Shown: piece by piece, positions 55,561-64,000 of the stretch | How positions within the stretch are numbered: position 1 is the stretch's first letter | How the letters are laid out: every line of letters starts with the position of its first letter | DNA from: Sphingopyxis sp. | Lineage (GTDB): Bacteria > Pseudomonadota > Alphaproteobacteria > Sphingomonadales > Sphingomonadaceae | Assembly (NCBI RefSeq): GCF_025869345.1 | Contig: NZ_JAOZVW010000138.1 | Coordinates: 1 to 64,000 of the forward strand | Reading direction: 5' to 3' | DNA: 64,000 nt | Program-made: the position numbers and the translations under genes | Notes under the pieces: generated by a model | What the model was told of the DNA's origin: nothing | Databases searched by the model: none | The model's input: the letters and a program-made list of their open reading frames with translations, nothing else

Positions 55561-55573
55561 GTCACCGGGTGAC
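55561..55573. promoter_or_regulatory. Candidate Crp/Fnr operator
   Basis: GTCACC-G-GGTGAC, a perfect 6-bp inverted repeat around one base, in the gap between the divergent receptor and Crp/Fnr genes and 24 bases before the Crp/Fnr start. The half-site partly resembles the GTGA halves bound by this family, but the spacing is shorter than a classical CRP box. Confidence 0.45.
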
Positions 55574-55596
55574 TGTTCTCGGGGAGACATTTGGGA

Positions 55597-56295
55597 ATGA
55601 GCGTGCATCGGGACCTCGAAGCAGTGCTGGAGAATGGAGCCTGGTTCGGCGCGCTTCCGGCCGATATCCGCGCAGACATGCTCGCCGCCGGCACCCTCCG
55701 CACCATCGCAGCCGGCCAATATCTCTACGAAGAAGAGGAGGAGCCGAGCGGCCTTCACGGCGTCATTTCCGGCAGCCTGCACGTGATCGGCCTGTCACCC
55801 GACGGCAATGCGGTCACGCTGGGGATTATCCGGCCCGGCGACTGGACGGGCTTTCTCGGCTGCATCGACGGCCTGCCGCACGCCTATTCGGGGATCGCGC
55901 GCGAGGAGACGCGCGTCCTTTCGATCCGTCCGCGCGACGTGATCCGGATCTTCGAACGCAACGTTCCGACCTTTCGCCTGCTGATCGCGCCCGACCTCGC
56001 GATCCGGCGCAAGCTCGGGCGCTATATCGTCGACGATGTCGTGCTGCCGCTGGCGCAGCGCGTCGCCGCGCGGCTCGGCGATCTCGGCCGCTCGCCCTAT
56101 GATTATCCGGTGGGGCCGATCGCGCCGCTCCGCAACATCAGCCAGGAGGAACTGGCGATGTCGGTCGCCGCGACCCGTCCCCGGATCAACGAAATATTGC
56201 GCGACTTCGCGGCCAAAGGCCTGATCGAGCTCGGCTATGGCCGGATCACCGTGATCGACCCCGTCGCGCTCGACCGCTTCGCGCGCGACGGCTGA
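55597..56295 (+). CDS. Crp/Fnr family transcriptional regulator
   Basis: 232 residues: cyclic-nucleotide-binding-like beta-roll (about 15-125), dimer helix and a winged helix (about 180-225, NISQEELAMSVAATRPRINEILRDFAAKGLI). The CRP phosphate-binding GERSAR motif is replaced by GDWTGFLGCIDG and there is no N-terminal FNR cysteine cluster, so neither cAMP nor an iron-sulphur cluster is an obvious effector. ATG 55597 has GGGGAGA upstream. Divergent from, and likely controlling, the third TonB receptor operon. Confidence 0.9.
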   Translation: MSVHRDLEAVLENGAWFGALPADIRADMLAAGTLRTIAAGQYLYEEEEEPSGLHGVISGSLHVIGLSPDGNAVTLGIIRPGDWTGFLGCIDGLPHAYSGIAREETRVLSIRPRDVIRIFERNVPTFRLLIAPDLAIRRKLGRYIVDDVVLPLAQRVAARLGDLGRSPYDYPVGPIAPLRNISQEELAMSVAATRPRINEILRDFAAKGLIELGYGRITVIDPVALDRFARDG

Positions 56296-56376
56296 GCGGC
56301 AATTGTTCCCCGGAGGACAGGATCGGCCGGGCTTCGCTGCTATCGATGCGCGATCGGATGAGAGGAGTCCCACGCC

Positions 56377-57426
56377 ATGATCAAAGCAGCCGTCCTTGCA
56401 ACAATCCTGCTCGCGACGCCCGCCACGGCAAGCCCCGCGGCGCCATTGCCAGCCGTCAGCAGCGCCGATTTCGCTGCCACACCGACCGTCCTCGCCAACG
56501 GCGCGCGCGGCGAGCTGGTGACGTTCGAGAGTCGCTCGCCCGCCGACTGGGGGCCCGCGATGCACGGCGACGCCGGCCCGGCGGTGCGTCTCAACGCCCA
56601 ATTTTTCCGGCCGGCCGCAAAAAAGGGACGCGTCGCGGCCGTGATCATGACGCCGGGCAGCGGAAACCTCGGCACCCATCATCTGGCGGAGGCGTCGGCG
56701 CTGGTCTCAAAGGGTCTCGCGGTGCTGCTGATCGACCCGTTTCGCGGGCGGGGCATCACCGACACGATCGCGGACCAGGGGCGGCTCACCTGGCCGGCGA
56801 GCGCCTATGACGTGCTGGCGGCCGCCCGATATCTGCGCACCCGCGCCGATGTCGATCCCGCGCGGATCGGCGCGCTGGGCGGCAGCCGCGGCGGGACGGC
56901 AGTGATGATGGCGGCGGCGGCGCCCTTTTCGGATGCGATCCTCGGCAAGGGCAAGGGCCTTCGCGCCGTCGTCGCGGGTTATCCCTGGTGCGGAACGCAA
57001 TTCCGCAGCGCGCGGCTGGCCGAGGGTGCGTCGCTGCTCCTGCTGCAAGGCGACCGCGACGACTGGGTGTCGGTTCAGCAATGTCAGGATGCCATACATG
57101 CGATGATCGTGGCAGGGCAGGACGCAACGATGCGGATCGTCGCCGGCGCCGGCCACGCGTTCGACCGCGCCGACGTGCCATCGCCGACGCGCATTCCGGA
57201 TGCGGTGACGTCGACGATCTTTCCCACCGTCTACATGGATGATGCAGGGGTCTATTTCGACCTCGCCACCGGCCAGCCGAACCCGGCGCTGCGGCCCGAG
57301 GATTTCACCGGCTACGTCGTGTCGGGTGGCTTCCTCCGCAAGGGCGTGACGATCGGCAGCCGGCCGGGCGACGCCGACCGGTTTGTGAAGGATATGACCG
57401 ATTTTCTTGCGACGGCGCTCGACTGA
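56377..57426 (+). CDS. Secreted dienelactone-hydrolase-type alpha/beta hydrolase
   Basis: 349 residues with a signal peptide (MIKAAVLATILLATPATASP), so probably periplasmic. IMTPGSGNLGTHHLAEA is the oxyanion-side strand/turn, the nucleophile elbow is ALGGSRGGTAVMM (G-x-S-R-G), the acid lies in LLQGDRDDWVSVQQ and the histidine in VAGAGHAFDRAD. This matches dienelactone-hydrolase-family esterases. It follows the Crp/Fnr gene by 80 bases on the same strand. Substrate unknown. Confidence 0.88.
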   Translation: MIKAAVLATILLATPATASPAAPLPAVSSADFAATPTVLANGARGELVTFESRSPADWGPAMHGDAGPAVRLNAQFFRPAAKKGRVAAVIMTPGSGNLGTHHLAEASALVSKGLAVLLIDPFRGRGITDTIADQGRLTWPASAYDVLAAARYLRTRADVDPARIGALGGSRGGTAVMMAAAAPFSDAILGKGKGLRAVVAGYPWCGTQFRSARLAEGASLLLLQGDRDDWVSVQQCQDAIHAMIVAGQDATMRIVAGAGHAFDRADVPSPTRIPDAVTSTIFPTVYMDDAGVYFDLATGQPNPALRPEDFTGYVVSGGFLRKGVTIGSRPGDADRFVKDMTDFLATALD

Positions 57427-57468
57427 CCGGATGTCCAGGGTCGGCAAGAATAGTGAAAGGAGAACGAC

Positions 57469-57789
57469 ATGAAAACAGCATATGCGATTTTCATTACGGG
57501 AACCGGGGCTCTCTCTCTGGCTGCTTGCTCCTCGGTACCGCGTAACACTGGTACAAGCTATGAATGCAATCGGGGAACGCGATTGTAGGTCGACTATGTC
57601 GGAGAGGGGGCGATCGTGCGGGTCAATGGCGGACGGACAATGGTGCTCAAATCCAGCCCCGCCAATCGCGGGCAGATTTATGAGAACAAGACTGGCGTGC
57701 GTCTGCAACGCAATGGCAATGTCGTGACGTGGAACACCGCCCCGCGTTCGGCGCCGGAAAGCTGCAGGGTCATCAATACACCACTCTAA
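57469..57789 (+). pseudogene. MliC-like lysozyme-inhibitor lipoprotein, interrupted by amber codon
   Basis: A 107-codon frame absent from the ORF track because of an in-frame TAG at 57586-57588 (codon 40). An AAAGGAG site precedes the ATG at 57469. The N terminus is a lipoprotein signal with lipobox LAAC (cysteine 20). Then SYECNRGTRL-stop-VDYVGEGAIVRVNGG and, downstream, RGQIYENKTGVRLQRNGNVVTW match the short beta-barrel fold of membrane-bound inhibitors of c-type lysozyme. Flanking codons on both sides of the TAG stay in frame, so a single CAG/AAG-to-TAG change explains the break. It could be a recent pseudogene, a sequencing error or a readthrough gene. Confidence 0.75.
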
Positions 57790-57823
57790 CGGATTGGGGA
57801 CGGCTGACACTTTGCGAACGCTT

Positions 57824-57862
57824 ATGTCCGCTTCTCACGATCTGTGCCTGCAAGCGGCCATT
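57824..57862. repeat. Fragment of TGTCCGCTT intergenic motif
   Basis: ATGTCCGCTTCTCACG followed by GCAAGCGGCCATTCAGC, with partly complementary GTCCGCTT / AAGCGGCC arms. Related to the hairpins at 39673 and 50554. It lies between the lipoprotein remnant and the convergent cysteine-synthase-like gene. A weak match, reported as a likely dispersed repeat remnant. Confidence 0.4.
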
Positions 57863-57893
57863 CAGCAAACGGCCACTAGCACCATTCCGCACG

Positions 57894-58958
57894 TTATGAT
57901 GGTCTGCCGAGAAAATGGGCGACGCGGTCGGCGCCGGGACTCCAGTTGATCCCCTGCGCCGCGATCCAGTCTTCGTCATAATAGGTGCAGCCATAGCGGT
58001 CGCCGGCATCGCAGAGCAGCGTCACAATGCTGCCGTGCTCCCCCGCGCGTTCCATGTCCTCGGCCAGATGCAGGCACGCCCAGATATTGGTGCCCGTCGA
58101 TCCGCCGACGCGCCGGCCGAGCCGATCGGAGAGCGCGCGCATCGCGCCGATGCTGTCGGCGTCGCTGACCGCGATCATCCGGTCGATCACGCCGGGGAGG
58201 AAGCTTGGCTCGACCCGCGCCCGCCCGATTCCCTCGATCCGAGACATATGGCTGCTGCGCAGCGTCACCTGGCTGCGGTCGGCATGGTGGCGGTGAAAGA
58301 TCGACTGCTCGGGATCGGCGACGCACAGTCGGCTTGGGTGCCGCTGGTAACGGATATAGCGGCCGATCGTCGCCGACGTACCGCCGGTTCCCGCGCCGCA
58401 GACGATCCAGGCCGGCACCGGATATTCCTCCTCGGCCATCTGGGCGAAGATGCTTTCGGCGATATTATTGTTGCCGCGCCAGTCGGTCGCGCGCTCGGCA
58501 TAGGTGAATTGGTCGAGATAATGGCCGCCGGTTTCGTGCGCCAGCCGCTGCGCGACAGCATAGACGGTGCCAGGGTCGTCGACCATGTGGATTTCGCCGC
58601 CGTGAAAGCGGATCGCATCGAGCTTGGGCTGCGCCGTCGCCGCCGGAACGACGGCGATGAAGCGAAGACCGAGCATCTTGGCAAAATAGGCTTCGCTGAC
58701 GGCGGTCGAACCCGACGAGGCTTCAATAACGCATGTGTCTGGCCCGATCCATTCGTTGCACAGCGCATAGAGGAACAGCGAGCGCGCGAGCCGATGCTTG
58801 AGGCTGCCGGTGGGGTGCGAGCTTTCATCCTTGAGATAGAGAGTGATGCCCGGATGGCGATCGAGGTCGAGGCGGATCAGATGCGTATCGGCCGACCGGT
58901 TGAAATCGGCTTCGATGCGGCGCACCGCATTCGCGACCCATCGGCGTCGATCGCTCAC
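57894..58958 (-). CDS. PLP-dependent cysteine synthase-fold enzyme (cysteine desulfhydrase-like)
   Basis: 354 residues, fold type II PLP enzyme. PLP lysine in [19 protein letters not shown] (about residue 54), the asparagine-loop equivalent [14 protein letters not shown] and the phosphate-binding loop [15 protein letters not shown] are present. The pattern fits the PLP-dependent cysteine synthase family that includes mycobacterial Cds1, which releases sulfide from cysteine, more than O-acetylserine sulfhydrylase. Its ATG overlaps the M3 peptidase stop by four bases, so the two are translationally coupled. Confidence 0.87.
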   Translation of the reverse strand: MSDRRRWVANAVRRIEADFNRSADTHLIRLDLDRHPGITLYLKDESSHPTGSLKHRLARSLFLYALCNEWIGPDTCVIEASSGSTAVSEAYFAKMLGLRFIAVVPAATAQPKLDAIRFHGGEIHMVDDPGTVYAVAQRLAHETGGHYLDQFTYAERATDWRGNNNIAESIFAQMAEEEYPVPAWIVCGAGTGGTSATIGRYIRYQRHPSRLCVADPEQSIFHRHHADRSQVTLRSSHMSRIEGIGRARVEPSFLPGVIDRMIAVSDADSIGAMRALSDRLGRRVGGSTGTNIWACLHLAEDMERAGEHGSIVTLLCDAGDRYGCTYYDEDWIAAQGINWSPGADRVAHFLGRPS

Positions 58959-60976
58959 GCGAGGCCCCGGCGCGCCAGCATCGCAGCGTTATCGGGCGCG
59001 CGGCCGCGGAAGGCGCGGAAACTCTCCGCGGCAGAGCGCGTCGCGCCGCGCGACAGGATTTCTTCACGCAAGGCATCGCCGGTGGCGCGGTCGACGAGGC
59101 CCGCCTCGACGAACTTGCCGAACCCGTCGGCGGACAGGACCTCGGCCCATAAATAACTGTAATAGCCCGCGGCATAGCCGCCCGCGAAGATATGGGCGAA
59201 GGCATGCGGGAAACGGTGCCACGCGGGCGGGCGGATCACCGCGATCTCGTCGCGGACCGCCCCGATGACCGCCATGGGATCCGAACCGAGCGTGCCGAGG
59301 TGGAGGATCAGGTCGAACATCGCGAACTCGATCTGACGCAGGACGGCGAGGCCCGACTGGAAGTTGCGCGCCGCGAGCATCGCGGCGAAAAGCTCCGCCG
59401 GGAGCGGCTCGCCGGTGTCGAGGTGCCCCGACATGCTCGTGAGTATGTCGCGGTCCCAGGCGAAATCTTCCATCAGCTGGCTGGGAAGCTCGACCGCGTC
59501 CCATTCGAACCCGTTGACCCCGGCGACGCTGGGCCGGTTCACGCGGGTGAACAGCAGGTGGAGGCAGTGACCCGTCTCGTGGAGCAGCGTCTGAACGTCG
59601 CCGTGCGAAAGAAGCGACGGATCGCCGCCGCCACGGGGCGCGAAGTTGCAGGTGAGATAGGCGACCGGATGGCTGACGATATTGCCGCTGCGCAGCCGCG
59701 GCCGCGCCTCGGCCATCCACGCGCCGCCCTTCTTGCCGGCGCGCGCATGGAGGTCGATATACAGTCCGGCAAAGACCAGGCCGTCCTCGCCGACGACGTC
59801 ATAGAAGGTAGCATCGGTGTGCCAGAGATCGACGTCGTCCCGCGCGCGCAGGCGAATGCCGAACAGACGATGGAGAAGTGCCTGCCATCCCTCGATCACC
59901 TTTTCTACCGGGAAGAAGCGGCGGACCGCCTGCTCGTCGACCGCGTAGCGCGCGGCGCGAAGGCGATTGCCGACGAAGCCCATATCCCAGGGCTGCATAT
60001 CGTCGATGCCCAGATCGGACGCGGCGAAGGCGCGCATCTCCGCGAGGTCGCGTTCCGCCGAAGGCCTGGCGCGCGCGGCGAGGTCGCGAAGGAAAGCAAG
60101 GATTTCGCCGCTGTCCGCCGCCATTTTCGTGGCGAGCGACCAGGCGACGGGATCGGAAAAGCCGAGCAGGCCGGCCGCCTCGCGCCGCAGTTCGAGGATT
60201 CGCGCCATTCGCGGGCCATTGTCATACTCCCCGGCATGTGGGCCCTGATCCGACGCCCGGGTGCCAAAGGCCGTATAGAGCGTCTGTCGCAGGTCGCGAT
60301 TCTCGGCGAACGTCAGGACCGCATCGACGCTCGGCATCTGGAGCGTGATGAGCCAGCCATCGAGGCCCTTCGCGGACGCCGCGGCACGGAACATGGCCTT
60401 TGCCGCATCGGGAAGACCCGCCAGTTCGCTTTCGTCGGTGATCTGTTTCGACCAGGCGTCGGTTGCGTCGACGACGGCGCTGCCGAAGGCGGTCGAGAGC
60501 TGCGAGAGCTCGACCGAGATATCGGCGAACCGGGCGCGGGCGTCCGTATCGAGCGCGACACCTGCCAGTCTGCAGTCGCGAAGCCTGCGTTCGATCGCCA
60601 CGCGGTCGGCCAGGTCCAGCGTTGCGAACCCGGGGGTTTTCGCCATGGCGGTCAGCAGGTCGAAATAGGCGCGGTTCTGCAGCGCCCGTGTCGTCGCCTC
60701 GACGATGCGTGCGCGCGCCATGTCGTGCGCCGCACGCAATTCAGGGTTGTCGGCGACCGACTTCAGATGGGAGACCGCCGACCATAGCGCATCGACGGCA
60801 TTTTTCGCGCGCTCGACCGGCATCCATATATCATCGAAGCCAAGCGCCCGCCGATCGACGACTTGATCGGTCGCGGCCTGATACTCGGTTAGCGCGGCGT
60901 CGAGGGCAACCTCGATGGACGCGGGCGTGATCGCCGAAAAGGGCGGGAGCGAAAGGGGTTCGAGGATCGCATTCAT
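58955..60976 (-). CDS. M3 family oligopeptidase
   Basis: 673-residue zinc metallopeptidase of the oligopeptidase A/dipeptidyl carboxypeptidase family. The zinc motif HETGH is in [14 protein letters not shown] (about residue 469), with the downstream glutamate region [18 protein letters not shown]. No signal peptide, so cytoplasmic, where it would degrade short peptides or cleaved signal peptides. Coupled to the cysteine-synthase-fold gene; divergent from the AraC regulator. Confidence 0.94.
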   Translation of the reverse strand: MNAILEPLSLPPFSAITPASIEVALDAALTEYQAATDQVVDRRALGFDDIWMPVERAKNAVDALWSAVSHLKSVADNPELRAAHDMARARIVEATTRALQNRAYFDLLTAMAKTPGFATLDLADRVAIERRLRDCRLAGVALDTDARARFADISVELSQLSTAFGSAVVDATDAWSKQITDESELAGLPDAAKAMFRAAASAKGLDGWLITLQMPSVDAVLTFAENRDLRQTLYTAFGTRASDQGPHAGEYDNGPRMARILELRREAAGLLGFSDPVAWSLATKMAADSGEILAFLRDLAARARPSAERDLAEMRAFAASDLGIDDMQPWDMGFVGNRLRAARYAVDEQAVRRFFPVEKVIEGWQALLHRLFGIRLRARDDVDLWHTDATFYDVVGEDGLVFAGLYIDLHARAGKKGGAWMAEARPRLRSGNIVSHPVAYLTCNFAPRGGGDPSLLSHGDVQTLLHETGHCLHLLFTRVNRPSVAGVNGFEWDAVELPSQLMEDFAWDRDILTSMSGHLDTGEPLPAELFAAMLAARNFQSGLAVLRQIEFAMFDLILHLGTLGSDPMAVIGAVRDEIAVIRPPAWHRFPHAFAHIFAGGYAAGYYSYLWAEVLSADGFGKFVEAGLVDRATGDALREEILSRGATRSAAESFRAFRGRAPDNAAMLARRGLA

Positions 60977-61113
60977 TCCATTTCTCCTTGCTGGCCAGCA
61001 CCTGTCCGAATAGAAACAGGTTATGCCGCCTTGCCGCTTCAGGCCACTCGACAGGCCCCTTAATTCTTTTCTATCCGGCGTCCATTCCGGGTTCGGTGCG
61101 ATGGTCGCGACCC

Positions 61114-62088
61114 ATGTCCAGCCTTGAAAACTGGCTCGACTGGACCGCCGCGACCGACGCCCGCCGGCTGGCGGAGTTGACCGCAGAAGATTCGCCGTCG
61201 ACCGTCACCGAATGGGAAGCGGAACTTCGCGATCAACTCGGCTTTGCGGTGGCTTCGCACGGGGCCGGCGAGGCTATTATTTCCGCAGCTATCGATCGCA
61301 TCGACCGCTTCCCCATCGAAATCGGCCGGCTCCGCTATGATGGTCCTGTCCTGGCCCTCGACAATGTCAGCCCAAATCTCTCAACCCTTCACGTCGCTGT
61401 GATTGTCAGCGGACGCGCCCAGCTCGTGCGGTTCCGCAAGGAAAAGATGATTGAAGCAGGCGAGCTGTGCGCCTTCATGTCGTATCTGGACCAGACTCAG
61501 ATCATTCTTGACGGCCCGGCCGAACTTCTTGTCCTTTCACTTCCCTATATGTGGGTCGATGGCCGCGACGAGGGCAAGGGGGTGCTCGACTGGGGTGTGC
61601 CGGTCAAGAAGACCGGCAAGGTCGGCGCCATCCTGCGCACCGCGATCGTCGGCATGGTGGCGGAGCGTCCGTCCGCCGACGGGCATTACGTCTTTCCGCC
61701 GATCGTGCGCGATATCCTTTGCCAGGCGTTCCGCGAATCTTCCGCTGGCGAAGTCGACATCACGGCATATGAAGGGCGGATGCGGCGGCTGTTCCGCTGC
61801 CTTGCCAAACGCGCGGCCGACCCCGCGCTGACGCCCGCCGATGCCGCCGCCGACCTGCGATGCTCGGTCAGTATGCTGCACAAGACGTGCGCCCGCTACA
61901 ATATCACCTTCGGCCGTTTGCTGCTGCACATGCGGCTGTCGCGCGCGAAAGTGGTGCTGGGGAATTCCGACCTCTCGATCGCCGAGGTCGCCTATCTGTG
62001 CGGGTTCAATGAACATTCGCATTTCAGTAAATGCTTCAAGGAGATGTTCGGCCTGTCGCCGAAGGACTACCGCCTCGGCCTTCATTAA
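61114..62088 (+). CDS. AraC family transcriptional regulator
   Basis: 324 residues from ATG 61114 (MSSLENWLDWT); the 42 extra codons in the track look non-coding. The N-terminal ligand/dimer domain (about 1-190) is followed by two helix-turn-helix units (about 225-320): LTPADAAADLRCSVSMLHKTCARYNITF and LSIAEVAYLCGFNEHSHFSKCFKEMFGLSPKDYR. The second is strongly conserved. Divergent from the M3 peptidase; its stop shares a TTAA with the convergent tldD stop. Inducer unknown. Confidence 0.91.
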   Translation: MSSLENWLDWTAATDARRLAELTAEDSPSTVTEWEAELRDQLGFAVASHGAGEAIISAAIDRIDRFPIEIGRLRYDGPVLALDNVSPNLSTLHVAVIVSGRAQLVRFRKEKMIEAGELCAFMSYLDQTQIILDGPAELLVLSLPYMWVDGRDEGKGVLDWGVPVKKTGKVGAILRTAIVGMVAERPSADGHYVFPPIVRDILCQAFRESSAGEVDITAYEGRMRRLFRCLAKRAADPALTPADAAADLRCSVSMLHKTCARYNITFGRLLLHMRLSRAKVVLGNSDLSIAEVAYLCGFNEHSHFSKCFKEMFGLSPKDYRLGLH

Positions 62089-63545
62089 GCCGTCCCGCCC
62101 ACCGTCATCCCGTCGATCCGGACCGTAGGCTGCCCGACACCGACCGGCACATTCTGTCCCGCCTTGCCGCACATGCCGCTTCCGCCATCGATCGCCAGGT
62201 CGTTGCCGATCATCGCGATATGCTTCAGCGTTTCGGGACCGCTGCCGACCAGCGTCGCGCCCTTCACCGGTGCGGTCAGGCGGCCATTCTCGATGAGGTA
62301 GGCGTCGGTCGCCTGAAACACGAAGCGTCCGTTGGTGATGTCGACCTGGCCGCCCCCGACCCCGGCGACATAAAGGCCCGAGGCGACCGATCCGATGATC
62401 TCCGCAGGATCGTGCGAACCGCCGAGCATGAAGGTGTTGGTCATCCGCGGGATCGGCATCGCCGCATAGGATTCGCGGCGTCCGTTGCCGGTGGACCGCG
62501 TTCCTAGCAGATGCGCATTGTGCAGGTCGTGGAGGAATCCGGTTAATATGCCATCCTCGATCAGCGGCGTGCGCTCGGTCGGCTGGCCTTCGTCATCGAT
62601 CGTCAGCGAGCCGTGGCTTCCCGCGATCATGCCGTCATCCACCACAGTAACGCCTTTCGCCGCGACGCGTTGACCGACGAGGCCGGCAAAGGCCGAGCTT
62701 CCCTTGCGCAGAAAATCGCCTTCGAGGCCGTGGCCGACCGCCTCATGAAGCAGGATTCCGGTCTCGCGCGGGCCGAGCACGACGGTCATCGGTCCCGAAG
62801 GGGCGGCGCGCGCATCGAGCTGTCGCAAGGCCCGGTCGACCGCCTTGCGGACTTGCGCTTGCACGCGTTCCCGGGTCAATTCCTCGAACGCCATCCGCCC
62901 GCCGTCGCCGACATGGGCTCGCGCCTTGCGGCCGTTCTGCTCGGCGAAGACGGTGATGTCGAGGCGGACGAGCGGGCGGGCGTCGGCATTGCGCGCGCCG
63001 TCGCTGCGCGCGATGAAGACGTGGTTCTGCTCGATCTGCAGCATGACCGTGACCTGGCTGACGCGGGGATCGGCCGCGCGCGCCAGCGCATCGACCCGTT
63101 TCAGCAGATTGACGCGTTCGTCGGCGGTGCTTTGCCCCAACGGATCGGCCATTGGATAGAGCGCGATCTGTCCATCGGACGCCTCGCTTCTCCCGGTGTT
63201 TCCCAGCGCGATGCGTGCGCTCCGGCCAGCGTGCCCGACCGCCCGCGTAGTGTCGGCGGCGCTCGCGAGGGCGGCGAGCGAAATATCGTCGGAATAGGAA
63301 AGTGCCGCATGTTCGCCGGCGATCGCGCGCAGACCGACGCCCTGACGGAAGCTGTGGCTGCCCGTGTTGATCTGACCTTCGTTCAGGCGCCACACTTCAC
63401 GGCGCCTGGCCTGGAAATAAAGGTCGGCATAGTCGATCGACCGCGTCATCACGCCGCCCAGGATCGTGTCGAGATGGGACCGGTCGAGATTGTTGGCGGT
63501 CAGAAGGCCGGTTTCGACCTGGCTGTTACTGGGTGTCATCGTCAT
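62085..63545 (-). CDS. tldD: Metalloprotease subunit TldD
   Basis: 486 residues, active subunit of the heterodimeric TldD/TldE peptidase that matures microcins and other modified peptides and degrades unfolded peptides. The zinc motif HEAVGHGLEGDFLRKGSSAF (about residue 268) and the C-terminal GGGQVDITNGRFVFQATDAYLI are present. It is 10 bases after the pmbA stop, as expected for the pair. Start codons at 63545 and 63539 are both possible. Confidence 0.94.
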   Translation of the reverse strand: MTMTPSNSQVETGLLTANNLDRSHLDTILGGVMTRSIDYADLYFQARRREVWRLNEGQINTGSHSFRQGVGLRAIAGEHAALSYSDDISLAALASAADTTRAVGHAGRSARIALGNTGRSEASDGQIALYPMADPLGQSTADERVNLLKRVDALARAADPRVSQVTVMLQIEQNHVFIARSDGARNADARPLVRLDITVFAEQNGRKARAHVGDGGRMAFEELTRERVQAQVRKAVDRALRQLDARAAPSGPMTVVLGPRETGILLHEAVGHGLEGDFLRKGSSAFAGLVGQRVAAKGVTVVDDGMIAGSHGSLTIDDEGQPTERTPLIEDGILTGFLHDLHNAHLLGTRSTGNGRRESYAAMPIPRMTNTFMLGGSHDPAEIIGSVASGLYVAGVGGGQVDITNGRFVFQATDAYLIENGRLTAPVKGATLVGSGPETLKHIAMIGNDLAIDGGSGMCGKAGQNVPVGVGQPTVRIDGMTVGGTA

Positions 63546-63555
63546 CTCCGTCCGC

Positions 63556-64000
63556 TCAGCGCCCGGCGACGCGCATCGCGCCGACCAGGATGGAACCGCT
63601 CGTTATCGATTGTTCGACATGCTCGTCGGCGCCGATCGCCACGATCTCGCGCATAAGATCGGGCAGCGACCCGGCGATCGTGACGCCTTCGACGGCGTGA
63701 GCGATTTCGCCGTTCACCACGCGCTGACCCGTCACCGCGAAGGAGCAATCGCCCGTCGTCCGCTCGGTGCCGCCACCGGCGATGTCGGTGACGAGCAAGC
63801 CGTTGCCGAGCTTGCGGAGCATGGCTTCGCGGGTGTCCGAAGGCCGCGTGTTATGGCCGACCAATCGCAGATTGGACATTCCGCCGGCATGTCCAGTCAG
63901 TGGCAGCCCCAGCCGCTGTGCCGAATAGCGTGAGAGGGCATAGCTTTGCAGCACGCCGCGGTGTACGAGGTCGCGGTCGACCGTCGCGACGCCCTCGGCA
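63556..64000 (-). CDS. pmbA: Metalloprotease subunit PmbA/TldE (5' partial)
   Basis: C-terminal portion of the TldE/PmbA partner. The frame is open to the right edge of the window (AEGVATVDRDLVHRGVLQSYAL), so the track ATG at 63954 is internal. Visible family features include the SYALSRYSAQRLGLPLTGHAGG core and VNGEIAHAVEGVTIAGSLPDLM near the C terminus. It lies just upstream of tldD in one operon. Confidence 0.9.
   Translation of the reverse strand, partial: AEGVATVDRDLVHRGVLQSYALSRYSAQRLGLPLTGHAGGMSNLRLVGHNTRPSDTREAMLRKLGNGLLVTDIAGGGTERTTGDCSFAVTGQRVVNGEIAHAVEGVTIAGSLPDLMREIVAIGADEHVEQSITSGSILVGAMRVAGR

Noticed and set aside
55485-55706. 74-codon N-terminal extension of the third TonB receptor
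   Set aside because: The signal peptide and strong ribosome-binding site are at 55484; the extension overlaps the Crp/Fnr promoter and coding start.

Overview
The window is GC-rich alphaproteobacterial chromosome, most consistent with an order Sphingomonadales organism and plausibly Sphingopyxis. This is inferred from three large TonB-dependent receptors beside catabolic clusters, the DUF1467 protein after RNase J, lignostilbene-dioxygenase-type chemistry and a complete hydroxyectoine operon. No plasmid, phage, IS transposase or CRISPR signal is seen. Genes are tightly packed, with many 4-nt ATGA/GTGA stop-start overlaps.

Layout. 1-7401 (+): end of the complex I operon (nuoL partial, nuoM, nuoN), translationally coupled to birA, coaX, rnj (RNase J) and a DUF1467 gene. 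7446-15604: housekeeping and signalling genes: a palindromic repeat, a GNAT acetyltransferase, a 791-residue membrane coiled-coil protein, a degenerate HPt-like protein, a secreted helical-repeat protein ending in a clear terminator, an Lrp/AsnC regulator, a histidine-kinase-like protein with an eroded ATPase domain and a polysaccharide deacetylase. 15675-21568: a CAT-anticodon tRNA, a 759-nt stretch without a credible gene, then a trimeric autotransporter adhesin divergent from its likely two-component system. 21701-29702: an ectoine/5-hydroxyectoine operon (ectA-B-C-D-ask) running into two MFS transporter genes, with a divergent MarR-type ectR.

29811-39506: a MarR-controlled catabolic cluster (alpha/beta-hydrolases, MFS transporter, class III CoA-transferase, nitronate-monooxygenase-family enzyme, carotenoid/lignostilbene dioxygenase, MarR regulator, TonB receptor). 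The same 12-bp inverted repeat (TTGAT-N2-ATCAA) occurs in three of its promoter regions and defines a candidate local regulon. 39740-50524: an eight-gene acyl-CoA/beta-oxidation-like operon, a TetR regulator and a second TonB receptor. Near-identical 18-bp palindromes precede the operon and the receptor. Both crotonase-fold enzymes of this operon lack the two canonical hydratase glutamates. 50591-57426: a third TonB receptor in an operon with an HSL-family esterase and a hot-dog protein, divergent from a Crp/Fnr regulator, followed by a secreted hydrolase. 57469-64000: an amber-interrupted MliC-like lipoprotein gene missing from the ORF track, a cysteine-synthase-fold enzyme overlapping an M3 peptidase gene, an AraC regulator, tldD and the 3' part of pmbA/tldE.

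The most novel material is the pair of adjacent, separately regulated uptake-and-degradation clusters (29.8-50.5 kb). Each has its own TonB receptor, local repressor and recognisable operator. Their substrates cannot be read from sequence. The family mix suggests capture of a hydrophobic aromatic, stilbenoid or apocarotenoid-like compound, oxidative cleavage, CoA activation and beta-oxidation-like processing.
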